Part shown: one piece after another, positions 1 to 10,540 of the stretch
Layout: each line of letters begins with the position of its first letter
How positions within the stretch are numbered: the stretch's first letter is position 1
Assembly (NCBI RefSeq): GCF_003073045.1
Contig: NC_037590.1
Coordinates: 24,764,449-24,828,448 of the forward strand
Length of the DNA: 64,000 bases
DNA from: Pomacea canaliculata
Lineage: Eukaryota > Mollusca > Gastropoda > Architaenioglossa > Ampullariidae
Reading direction: 5' to 3'
Made by a program: the position numbers and the translations under genes
The notes under the pieces: generated by a model
Database searches by the model: none
Told to the model about the DNA's origin: nothing
The model's input: the letters and a program-made list of their open reading frames with translations, nothing else

Positions 1-132
1 TGTCCCATAACCGGGCCTTGTGCTCTTGCTCCGTAAGTCTGGCCTGCAGCCTCTCGTTCTCAGCGTCCACTTCCAGTTTCTCCTTGTTCACTCTGGCAAC
101 CGTTGTCACCAGTTCCTCTTCTCTCTTTTCAG
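1..132 (-). CDS. Partial coiled-coil exon, runs off the left edge
   Basis: On the minus strand an open frame reads into the window edge and is rich in E, K, R, L and Q with heptad spacing (for example EEELVTTVARVNKEKLEVD and ENERLQARLTEQEH), so it is very probably a coiled-coil segment. A good candidate acceptor (pyrimidine run then TAG) lies near 163. Between that acceptor and the coiled coil the frame is wrong by two bases at a GAGAGA run near 126-132; with the shift removed the reading would run smoothly from an LEMRDLKR segment into REEELV. The exon probably belongs to the same gene as the coiled-coil block at 1264-2552. Family not recognised; many centrosomal, ciliary and cytoskeletal proteins look like this. 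Confidence 0.5.
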
Positions 133-1263
133 ATCACGCATCTCCAACGAACCTACGAAAAAAAAAAACAACAACAACAACAAATTTTTCACAAACACAA
201 GGACATGTCTTTCGTCGGTCAATGGATGTGAATCTGCTCTTTTGCCTGCCTTTCGTATATATCTTTAGCAATAACAAATCACTTAGAGAATGTGAAGACA
301 TTTGTAACGCATCTATTTTAATCATTATTATGCTATTTACTGTTTCCCTCTTCCCTTCTTTTTTTGTCTTTTTCAAATAACTTATTTCAGCTGATAATCT
401 GCACTTTCTCGTGTCGCGTTCACCTATTAAGTAAAGAAGTACCAGAATCTATTTTGCAGCTCTACCTTAATTTCTCTAGTCAATTATTTTGAAATTCTTA
501 TCATGATGTCTAGTTTTGTTTTTTTTTTAAATCTCATTTCCGGCTTATTGTTGTCTCATTTTACCTTAAGAGCTTGTCCTTCAACGATTTCTTTCTCTAA
601 GACTTTGTTTTCTTTACTAGTCAAAATTTAAATTCGGAATATACAATCCACAAAGCATTGCACTAGTCAGTAATTATCTTAAAGGTTATTTCAACAGCAA
701 TGATGTGTGATTACACTTCTGCAAGTCTCAGTCTCAGGTGATTGTGAACTGAGTTGACACTGATGACTCATACGACACTATACTGACCTTTGGATAATCG
801 TTTATATTATTACTACCTTCCCACATGTTTCCGTGTTTATTTATCATCTCGTTTTGTTTTTATTGTTATTACAATTACCATCTTTCTGTTCACAGTGCGG
901 AGTAAATCTGAGGTTGCACGCCATCTTGCCGTATTGAGGTCTGTATTACCTTGACAGCTTTTGTATCATCTTGTCATATTTTTTCTCTTAATTACCTCTC
1001 CATTTCATCTTTATTCTGATTCTTATCTTTCCATATCTGTCCTTTGATATTACAGTTAACCTTACATTACCACTGATTACCGCTGTAAAACCTTGTCTCT
1101 TCTGTCATTTGATTTCAGTGACATCTTTTTTTAAAAGAATTAAAATTAATTGCCTAAATAATTGCTTCGTAAAATTCAACCATATTTTCACTTAAAAGAA
1201 AACCTCAGTATTTTTCTTTAATCATGTGTTATATGAGATGTCTGAACAAAATTGTTTGCCAAC
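133..1263. other. Probable intron, no further exon seen
   Basis: AT-rich sequence between two coiled-coil exons on the minus strand. Apart from the candidate splice acceptor near 150-163 and an AC/A-rich stretch at 157-183 I see no open frame with coding character on either strand. Confidence 0.35.
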
Positions 1264-2552
1264 CTCCAGACATTCGAGAATTTTCTAACGCATCGAGTTT
1301 GCTGCGGAGTTCTTTGTTTTCTGTGGAGAGCTCCTGACTTTGCTTCACCACAGACTTCACCTCCTCCTCCAGCTGCTGGATCCGCTGTCTGTAGGTTTTT
1401 TCTGCCCGCAGTAGCTGGTCTCTCTCGCTGGTCAGGTCCTTCAAAGACCTGTCACCTCCCCGTGGTGTCCTGCTGTCCGACATGTCTGACCTGGGTTGTG
1501 ACATGCGGGTATCGGATTCTGAAAACCTTTCTTCGTCTCTTTTGTTGTCTGAGAGTTTATCGTTTCCTCTGCGAGTAACACGAGATTTGGCTTCCATCGA
1601 TCCTTCGGCGTGCACCGCACATGTTTGTGTCGTTTCGGTTTCCTTTTTCGAAGACTCTAATAATCTCCCCGAGCAATGTTTCTCGTGGCCTTTTGTTGCG
1701 ATGTGTTCATCTCTTTGTTTGTTGCTGTTTCTTCTTGTTGATGAGTTCTCCACCTTTGATTCAGATTCCCTTCACGCGGTGTCTCTGAAATCTTGTCATT
1801 CGTGACAGCGCCTTCTGGATGTGGACTCCGAGAGTTTTTTTTTTTGGTGTGTGCTGCGAGGTTGGTTGACTTGACAGGGTCAGAGGCGAAGCGTTTTCAA
1901 TCTGCAGCTCGCCCACGCCGGGGTGAAATGCGTGCCACTGTCTCGTCTAGCCTCGGAGTCGTTCTTGTCCTTCTGAACCGTATTTTTTTCTGAGCCGCAA
2001 TTTTCTGTAGGAGTTTTGTAATTGTCTGGGGCACTTTTGCTGGTGAGTTTGTTGGTGTCGTGACCACTCGGTGGACCACTTCTCCTTCAGATGTTTTTGT
2101 AGCACCGTCGTCAACGTCAGCAGCTGACGTTGTGTTTGTGGGAGGATGGTCTGACTGGATACTGATGTCGGTTCCGGGAGAAATATGCACGTGCTGACTG
2201 ATATTGTTTTTTACAGATCGATCAGTGGGTTTAGCTGGATTTAAATCGAACCAGGACGCACGTTCGTTTTGGTTCGTTTTTCCAGGCTGACGTTCTCTGC
2301 AAGCAATGGATTATCTTTGTTGTCATCGTCGTCGTCAGTAGCCTCAGCTCTGTCCTTTTCATGTCGAAGAAATTTGCTTATCGGCGCATGCGCATTGCTA
2401 GCCTTTTTCTCGGCTCCTTCAGACAACCAGCGATGTGTTTCGTCTGATGTGGGAGGTGAGAAGACGCTTGGATGTTCGCCGTACAGTGACTTCGTGGTCC
2501 ACGTATCGAGGACTTTCTCCGGATTGTTTTCGTCTCTGACTAGAAGTGTCAT
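1264..2552 (-). pseudogene. Coiled-coil protein gene, 5' coding region with several frame breaks
   Basis: Minus-strand reading starts at an ATG at 2550-2552 (MTLLVRDENNPEKVLDTW...), preceded in frame by a TAG at 2559-2561. Protein-like sequence then continues almost without a gap for 1.3 kb, but in changing frames: a first block to about 2282, a second to about 1918, a short third to a run of A at about 1840-1850, a fourth to about 1768, and a last block to about 1264. The first two thirds are low-complexity, acidic and S/T/P-rich (a DDDDDNKD stretch near the start); the last 70 residues are a strong coiled coil (SERDQLLRAEKTYRQRIQQL, EEEVKSVVKQSQELSTENK). The breaks fall at short homopolymers (A5, C4, A11, G3). 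Either the gene is decaying or the consensus has indel errors. A weak donor candidate (GGAG then gttggc) lies near 1268. Product family not recognised. Confidence 0.5.
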
Positions 2553-2604
2553 GGTCTCCTAGTCTCGGATGATCTCCTGCAACCGGAGTTGATCTCCTAT
2601 TCTT

Positions 2605-2842
2605 CTAATCCAGTGGTTTTTCTGGAATGTTGTGACTGATCGACGGTGGAGCTGGCTGCTGTCGCTCTGTACTAGAAGAATCGCATGTGTCTGTCGGGAC
2701 AGGTGTCACAGGCTTGTGGCGAGTAGAGGTGGCCGGGCGTGCAGGTGCCAACGAATCATCAACAATAGGGATCTGGATGTCACCCCGCCTGACGTGTCCT
2801 TTGATGTCTACCTGAGCAGTGCCAGTGGCAAATGTACCTGGA
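2605..2842 (-). other. Open stretch upstream of the coiled-coil start, possible 5' exon
   Basis: A minus-strand open frame of about 80 codons follows a plausible acceptor (tgtctccag, about 2843-2851) and reads P-, T- and S-rich protein (for example VTPVPTDTCDSSSTERQQPA). It ends at a TAG at 2605-2607, 50 bases before the ATG of the disrupted coiled-coil block. It may be an upstream exon cut off by another indel, or a 5' leader that is open by chance. Confidence 0.25.
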
Positions 2843-2851
2843 GACACGCAA

Positions 2852-4468
2852 TGGAAATGTTATAGCAACATGAAGATGATAAAAACATATGAACTCAACA
2901 AGTGCTTGGACAATGAACAGATACACTTCCTACCTCTACAACTGCTATACAGCTTTAGGGAGCTCGTCTGTCTGTCTGTTGGCTTACTCGTTCATTCTGT
3001 TCCTGGAAAAGTGTGATTTGGCATTATAAGAAGGGATATTATTTAGAGTCTTGTACATGTTTAGTAAATCCGGGTTGGAGATGATGTTAAGAAAGAATAT
3101 TGTTGCCTTGTAATGCCGCTTCTAATACAAATACCAACTAGAGTAGTTGTAGAGGCCTTCGTTGCACAGATAATAGACAACTGTTGCTGGGATATGTGCT
3201 TTTGTGTGCATACCCTCTCTGATAATTTTTACTGTATAATTCCACAATATTCTTACTATATCATTTTACTTTAATTAAACTACATAATTTTGCTATTCTA
3301 TATTATGCTATAACAAATAATTACTACTATATAATTATACTGTGCCTTCTACTATCATTTCTACTATATAATTTGAGTATATATTTCTACTGTAATTTCT
3401 ATGACATAAATTAATATAATTATTACTATGCATATTTCTACAATAATTTCTGTTACATAATGTTACGAGTGCTTCTGATCACTATTTCAAGTCTGCTACT
3501 GCATGATGCCAGCTCGTGGAGCTTCACAACAACATAAACATCTACTGTTCTACTCTATGTACTCAACTCAAAACAGGCTTTAGACTGTTTGACCTTAGTG
3601 TAGCCTCCAGGGAGTGGTCGCTTGTTTACATCAGGTGGGACACAGGCAGCGATAAGATATGTCTTGACCTCCTCACCTTTACCTAACAGGTAGCCACGAT
3701 TCAGCACGAACCCTCTTTGTATGAGTTGGGACTAGCTGAGGTGTGGGTACTTAAGAAGTATTAGCCAAGCTTTTATCTGAATTCTCTAGAGGCATATACT
3801 GCAGTAGTCTAGTCGAAGAAAAGTGACATTCACAGACACATAAACAAGTAATCGACTATAAAATTCACAATCATGCTACAATCATAGAGAAGCCATGTCG
3901 CCCTTCTAGACCCTTACAATTTAGAGCATTGCTAAACTCGGAATGTGTTATAAAGATTTTAATTTAGCAAATATTTCTATCTTTCTCTCTCTAATGACTC
4001 TAGTGACTTTCAGTGATTCACCTTGACGAGGCACTGGCAGTGTCGTGTTCATCGTATGGTGAAGTCAGCCCTCATCCCATTTTTGTACTGGACGACAGTG
4101 ACAAGGCTCAGCAGTTCAATGTTTACGACACTTGCATCGATTTCCGTTCACCCTGCGCATAGATTATCGACAACACTTTCATACCTTAGCCTAAGAAGTA
4201 GACCTACAAGAACACATGAATGCAAACACATAAACTGGACCGTACAGAAAAGTATCCACATCGACACAATCATAATAATGCGCGATTTACACAGCTCATG
4301 CGATCACACGAAGGACCATATGCTCTGAAAACTTGAGAACAAAAAGAATACTTGGACAGCATTGGAAGGAACTGATGGATGAACAACAAAGCACTAAAAG
4401 ACAAAAAATGAAGACGCAAAGAGAAATAGGAGAAGAGACAAAGACAACTGAGAGTGAGTTATGTTCAT
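2852..4468. other. Intergenic or intronic, AT-rich; no gene seen
   Basis: No exon with coding character. The stretch 3230-3465 is a degenerate AT-rich repeat built on variants of ttctactatataattt. Confidence 0.4.
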
Positions 4469-4696
4469 CTACAAAGGGAGACGAGCAGGCGGACAACTCA
4501 TTAAACATCAAGGAAGTGAAAGAAAGGGTTAATAGATAGACTTGCTGTGTGAGACTGTATGAGGTAGATGTGTGTTGTAAATGCACGTTTAAAAGATTCG
4601 GTAGTGAGTGAGGGTGGATGTGAAAGGAGAGAGAGAGTTTCCACTGTTTTGCTGCACAGTAGCTAAACACCCGGTGGCCATAATTATGTTATTTTC
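4469..4696 (+). repeat. Dispersed repeat, copy A (partner at 15400-15625)
   Basis: Direct, diverged copy of 15400-15625. Both copies contain in the same order a GACGAGCAG core followed by an ACTCA motif, a GATGTGT...GCAC segment, a TTTAAA-GATT-GGTGAGT-AGGG-GGAT segment and a CACTGTTTTGCTGCACAGTAG / CATTGTTTTGCAGCATAGTA block, then a CGGTG. The pattern belongs to a widespread type of animal interspersed repeat; family name not assigned. Confidence 0.5.
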
Positions 4697-7505
4697 TTGA
4701 CAGCACACGATCATCACACGAAGAGCGGCGTTGTCGAGCTGAGAGTAGATGATGAGATGTTCAAAGAGACAGGTACAGAGCCTGCAAGAAATTCAAACAG
4801 CGCAGACAGCATGTACCACAATCATTTCCATCTCCAAAGTAGAAAGCACAGAGTACACGCAAGCCCACGGAGAATGAGTAGGATGGAAAGACAGAGATGT
4901 CATAAAATACAGGAACCAAGATAAAAAGTATGAAAATTAAAAAATATTGAGAAAATTTACTCTTTAAATGTGAGACACAGAGAGAAGGCTTTCGAAGTGG
5001 ACGGTCAACGAAGACCAGTCAGATCCTTAGAGGACTTGTAGATGATGATGATGATGATGATGATTATGATGATGATTCATTATTGATTCAGTATTTGATA
5101 TTAACATTTTAAATGAGACTTAATGCGCATGCACACACACACACATGCCTACATAAATACACACATGCACGAAAGCAAGCACGCTCGCATGGATGCACTC
5201 ACACACAGAAAGTGAGACTGATCCTCATCAAAAGTTGACCTCTCTCCCAGTTGCGTGTCTCTCTGTAATGACTCTCTTCCTCCCTTCTGATGTGTATTCC
5301 TATCCTATCTGGCACTGCTAAATGTAAGTAGCTCAATGTGTCAATAAACCTCTTTACTCCTCTACGTTCTGTCTACATCTGTCTACACCTGTACTGTTCA
5401 TCCTTTCTATGTGGGTGAGCCATGTATTTACTACCGTTTCTTTCATCAAGTTGTGAACCTGCAGTCGCCGGGTTGTACACACTGATTTGTGTGGAGCTAT
5501 GCCAGCCCAGAAGGAAGAAAAAATGTTATGTTAACGCTCGTTATAGCGGTTCTTACAAAGTCAAAAGAGGGGGGAGAGAGAGAAGGGCGGAGACAACGAG
5601 TTTAAACCGTGTTCAGCAGGCTGGCCGCATGTTAGCCCGCCATTCATTATCTGGTAAAACACAAGAAAATTTGAGCACGTGGGCTGCACTATGAACATAT
5701 GCAGTGTATATTTTACAATATAGTTACAAACAATAATGACTGCCTTTAGTTTTATGAACTTTTAAATCGTGAAGTAAGAATTTAGCTTCCACCCTTCTTG
5801 CCGGGTTTGCACCTCAAGTGCTGACAACGTGTCATCTCTGTGTGGTCTATGATCCGATGGTAAATATAAAATGAAGTGATAAGCGGCACTAACTGCAAGT
5901 TTTGTACTTGCTATATTTACCTATCATATTTTATAAGTTGTTGTATTTCAGTTTGAGTCCTAGAAGTCTTTGGTTTTGGTTCAAATGTCATGTTTGGGTG
6001 TGAGATGTTCGGCAACAGTGACCACGCAGTCCGTATCATAACGAAGAACATTGCATTTCATGAACCCTTCCTCTTTTTGTGAGCTGCTAAAAATGGAAAG
6101 TGATCAATGGCAGGTGAGCGAGTGTAATCGTGTTTCCGTCTAAAGCACGCGCTGTGGCCACCACAGGTTGGTAGGGGAGATAAGGCGAACCCGCCATAAC
6201 TGCTGGCAGGGGAGATGATGCGATAAGCATGTGCATTACCGCTGGTGGCGAGCAAAGATCAATCCAGCCTGGGCCCCGTGAGTCGGGCGGGGATAAGGGA
6301 GGGCTCTGCAGACCCTTCAGCTACAAGTAGCGGAGAGAGCCACTCTACACAAACATTAGCATAAACATCAACAACCCAGTGTTTGTGTCGTGTGATGGTG
6401 CTCACAAAGGTGCGGAAGGGGTCGTCTCCACTGGGAGGGGAGGGACTTGCGACAAGCTGGTGTCCTCAGTCTTGTATCGCAACAGCTGAGTGTCAAAGGA
6501 TTTTTTCCTCTTCGCTCGCTAAATTTTTTTTTCATCAGACATTCTGACCAAAATTAAAAATTGCTTCATGATTGAACTCTCTTGAGTCGTGATATTTGGA
6601 AAACTAATCATTCAGCAAACGCAAGTCCTAAGATGAAACCTTTTAATTTGTAACTCTTAACTTTGGATGAAATTGATGCCTCAACTTCTCAAAGTTCATC
6701 CTCTCCGTCCCTACGTCTGTAGCTGACTTTTTCTATTCTGCAGAGATGTGCATCTGTGATGTGTGCTGCAGTGTGTGTGTGTGAACGCTGTACACTATCT
6801 ACTAGGACTCAGCAGACGTTCACACTGTACTTTGTCTACTATGACCCTCGGCACTCGTAATCACCATACATGCTATACTATACACTATGCCCCTCAGGCT
6901 ATAAAACAACCCAAGTTCACAAACACCTTTTCTTGGCCAAGCGCTGCACCATAAGCTTTCGGTTTTCTGTCACCGGATGTTCCAACTGTATCAGGCTTCC
7001 TGATGAGATGGTAGAGGGGAAAAAACTGTGCTTGCTCTGACTGAGGTGCAGCATTTCAGGAGATTACGGCAAAAATTTCAAACGGAAAACGATCTAAACT
7101 TTCAAGCGATGATTAATGTACAAGTAAATCCTTTTACTGCCTGCCTGCGGGATTGGCTATGTTCCCTCTTCCTCTAAAGAAATGGCAAGACTCAGGATGT
7201 GCTAAAAAGATCCGTTTTCTAGCCTCACACGCTTGGACAGCAAGCCATTGACAGACGTGAGATGTGTTCATCTGAAATCAGAAACGATTCCTCTAATGTA
7301 AGGGTGGGGACAGTCATTTGATCATGTGATCAGGCCCGCCACGGCAACCTCAGATCTTAGGAAATCTAAAAGCTTTTTTTACTGCAACATAAATGTATAT
7401 TAAGTGAATAATAAATAATAATAAAAATAACGTAAATTTTGAGGGGCAAGCAACGGTAGACATGATAGGGGATAGACAGGACACGTATGAATACAGATTG
7501 GGACC
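4697..7505. other. Intergenic; microsatellites only
   Basis: A GAT trinucleotide run lies at 5041-5076 and a CA-rich stretch at 5127-5210. The remainder shows short chance open frames only, with no splice or codon-usage support. Confidence 0.4.
5041..5076. repeat. GAT trinucleotide microsatellite
   Basis: About eight perfect GAT units followed by an interrupted continuation. Confidence 0.9.
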
Positions 7506-7650
7506 AAGGACTTATACAAATGGATTGCTGTCTGCCAACACCAACGCTTAGCCTCTTGCGAAGTGATCGGCGAGCCGTAACAAAGAATATGAATAAACCG
7601 GAAGGTATATCGTCTAATGCCTCGTTTTAGCAGTTAACTGGAAAAAAAAA
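7506..7650 (+). repeat. Dispersed repeat, copy 1 (partner at 10386-10540)
   Basis: Direct diverged copy of 10386-10540. Shared blocks include GCTGTCTGCCAA-ACCAAC, TTAGCCTCTTGCGAAGT, GCGAGCCGT-ACAAAGAAT, TAAACCGGAAG and ATGCCTCGTTTTAGC-GTTA. Both copies end before an A-rich tract, which is compatible with a retroposed element, but I see no convincing tRNA-type promoter boxes. Confidence 0.65.
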
Positions 7651-9737
7651 CACACACATCATCAGGCATCACAAGTTTTCATCCAGCTAGTAGAATCTGT
7701 CATCAGTGTCATCGCACACCACAACAACATGTCGGCCAGCGATGAGCGCGAGCGGTCACAGATGCACAGCATCAGTTATCGATTATCGATAAACCCTCTG
7801 CACAGACCTCGTAGCTAACTTTGAACAGATCCCCGGCTTCTTCCTGGCGATAGTGTTTACATAAGAAACCATCTGGTCATGTTAACTTTAAAGACCAGCC
7901 GAGTCAGAAAAGAAATAAAGTTTACACTTGTGAGACAGCTGCTCTCATTAACTTGTTTCAAAAGTCTGTTGTGATGTTTGTATTCTGTTTTATGAGGAGA
8001 AGCACATGTGGCGTGATCTGACTCCTGGTTTCAGAAAGACCGAACACAGTGCGACAACTTCGAACAAATAATTAAAAAAAAACTTGCCATTAGAACAAAC
8101 AGTAAAAAGGCTTGTCATTACAGCCAGCCTAGTTCGGCGAGGTCGCCAAAGGGAGTCGTCCTCTTTCAAACAGCAGGTGAGAACTGGAATATTGCCAACC
8201 TTGAATACCGTGCACAGAAAGGTGTTCCCTTAAATATGAGGATTGAGAATATTTAAATGAGCTCAACCCATCATTTGAAAATAATTTTAAACTCGGGTTA
8301 GTTTGAATAAGAGGTCTGGCAAGGGCCAAAAATCAAAGTTGTCTCGAATTAAAAAAGAAAGGTCTAAGAAAATACCATCCCACAAAATGTTGTTCCATAT
8401 TTTGTATCAGTGTATGTGTATATATATATATACTTAAAATCTATATTGTTACCGGTATTATTGCTAATAATGATATAAGATGCACAACATGAAAGACAAG
8501 CTTTCAGGAACTCCAAGCGAAGCTAAAAATCCATTCCTTGATATTATCAATTCTTTTGTGCTGCATATTGTTTGATTAATAGTTTATGAGCTATTATAGT
8601 TAGAATAATTTATTGATCAGTAGAGTAACTAGGGAGAAAATTAGAAAGATGAGCTTAATAAACTGTCAAGACTGCTGCCTGCTATGCAGGGTTTGAGAGC
8701 TAACACACACACACATACACACACAGAGTAGTAACTGACTTTTCCAGCATGGACACTGTATACAAACTCACTGCGGAACACAGGGTGACACTGTACTGTT
8801 CACATTTGTAGGATTGTCAACAGGAAGCGAGTAATTTTAAAACAATCAAAACCAAGTAATGAGTGTGGCGGGGAGGATCTGAGCACTACCGCCGGATTCT
8901 TAACACTACAAACAGGTACACACATGTTGGTACATATATGTTGGTGTGTACAGGTATACACATATTAATGTACTGCACATCTAATATGCGCACATTACAC
9001 ACGCACAGTGTGCTCCTCGAGCGGAAACAGGTAACTCACCTGTCAGACAGGCCTGTTGAAGTGTTGAACACTTGTAGGTGTGCATGCAAGCGCGCGGCCA
9101 CACCTGACAGCCTGTCAGCACCACACACCCGTGCTATGGAGGTCTGGCCACACGCCACTGCTCGACCTTTGCCCAAAACCAAAGGGCGGGTCTGTGGCAG
9201 AAAAGCGCAGTCGTGAGCACAATACCTCGCCTCCGATAAGCTCCGGTGTCTGACTTGACCTGATCACTCTGTGACACATAGGTCACCGTTGTGAAGAGCT
9301 GTTGGCACTCTAAACACCAGGTGATCGGTATGTAAGAGTCACAAGTGGCGTTCAGCAAGCAGTTAGAACTGTCTAGCCACTCCCTCTCAGTGTCATTCAG
9401 CTATAGACTACTGTTGGAGTTTCTTCAACAGCTTTAAGTTGATAGTCCCCTACTCTAACACGCCTACTACTTTAAATCTTGTTTGTTAATGTTGTCCTCA
9501 TTGCACTGGACGTTACTCCAGCACGCGACGCTGCTTGCAGAGTTCGTAAATTAAGCACTGAACTGAACGCGCCTCAACAGGTCAAAGGTCACCAGCATGG
9601 CGTTGCCCTGTGTGGCAAGCGCCGCGATCACCTTAGGGTTCTGCTTTGTGGCGCCTGCTTCCGTTTATGTGTTTGGCTTGTGTACTGTACTTGATGCTTC
9701 GTTTGACGTGGTTTGTTTGATCATGTCTAGTTTGATG
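7651..9737. other. Intergenic; no gene seen
   Basis: Short chance open frames only. A perfect TATCGATA octamer (DREF-type motif in other animals) lies at 7784-7791, and short TA and CA runs lie near 8418 and 8702. Confidence 0.35.
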
Positions 9738-9810
9738 TTGTTTGTTTGTTTGTTTGTTTGTTTGTTTGTTTGTTTGTTTGTTTGTTTGTTTGTTTGTTTG
9801 TTTGTTTGTG
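9738..9810. repeat. TTTG tetranucleotide microsatellite
   Basis: Seventeen perfect TTTG units (9741-9808) with ragged edges. The poly-leucine/valine/cysteine-like open frame over it is a by-product of the repeat. Confidence 0.95.
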
Positions 9811-10385
9811 TACCGGGCATGACATCAAGCTCCGCTTTTTTTCCAAATCGTGGATGCTGTTTACGTCGGCTTCACATGTCCAGCATGACTAGAAACTTTT
9901 TTTTAGAAATGCTGCTTAAGTTTTTTTTACAGAAAATTTATTAGTTTTATTTGCATGAATTTATTATATTGATTAATATATTCGCAATCTTCTAGTTTTC
10001 ACGCATTTGCTGCATAGAAGAAGTAAATCTAGACATTTCTTTCTAAAGTCAGCAAACTTTGCTGGATCCGTGTGCTTGTGTGCTTGTGTGCGTGTGTCTA
10101 TGTGTGCGTCCTGTTACGAAGCACCCTATAGGTCTACCTGCCCCAGACGACGTTCACATTATTTCGATCATCCTACAAAAAAAAAAAAAAAAAAATGAAA
10201 GAAAGAAAGAAAATAGAGGCTAAAAAAGTTCTGTGGCAAAGCACGAATATTATATCAGGAAAGTACATAGCGGTGCCTATCGTCAACGCAGTGCTAATGG
10301 GCAGTTGCTGCGTGCCAGTGCAGTCATGCGATGACGGTGATGACTGTTCCCGCTGTGCTTGCAGTGGAAGAATGACATGCAAGTA

Positions 10386-10540
10386 AGGACGTGTACAGGT
10401 GGACTGCTGTCTGTCTGCCAAGACCAACCTTAGCCTCTTGCGAAGTTCTCCGCTGCTAGTCTCGCGAGCCGTCACAAAGAATGTGACTAAACCGGAAGCT
10501 TTGTAGTCTCATGCCTCGTTTTAGCGGTTAGCTAGAAAAA
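10386..10540 (+). repeat. Dispersed repeat, copy 2 (partner at 7506-7650)
   Basis: Same family and orientation as 7506-7650. It has an insertion (TCCGCTGCTAGTCTC) relative to copy 1 after the GCGAAGT block and ends with an A-run. An A-run followed by four GAAA units lies just upstream at 10177-10212. Confidence 0.65.

Noticed and set aside
2382..2395. GCGCATGCGC, a perfect NRF-1 palindrome
   Set aside because: It lies inside the presumed coding block of the coiled-coil gene; a single site there is most likely coincidental.
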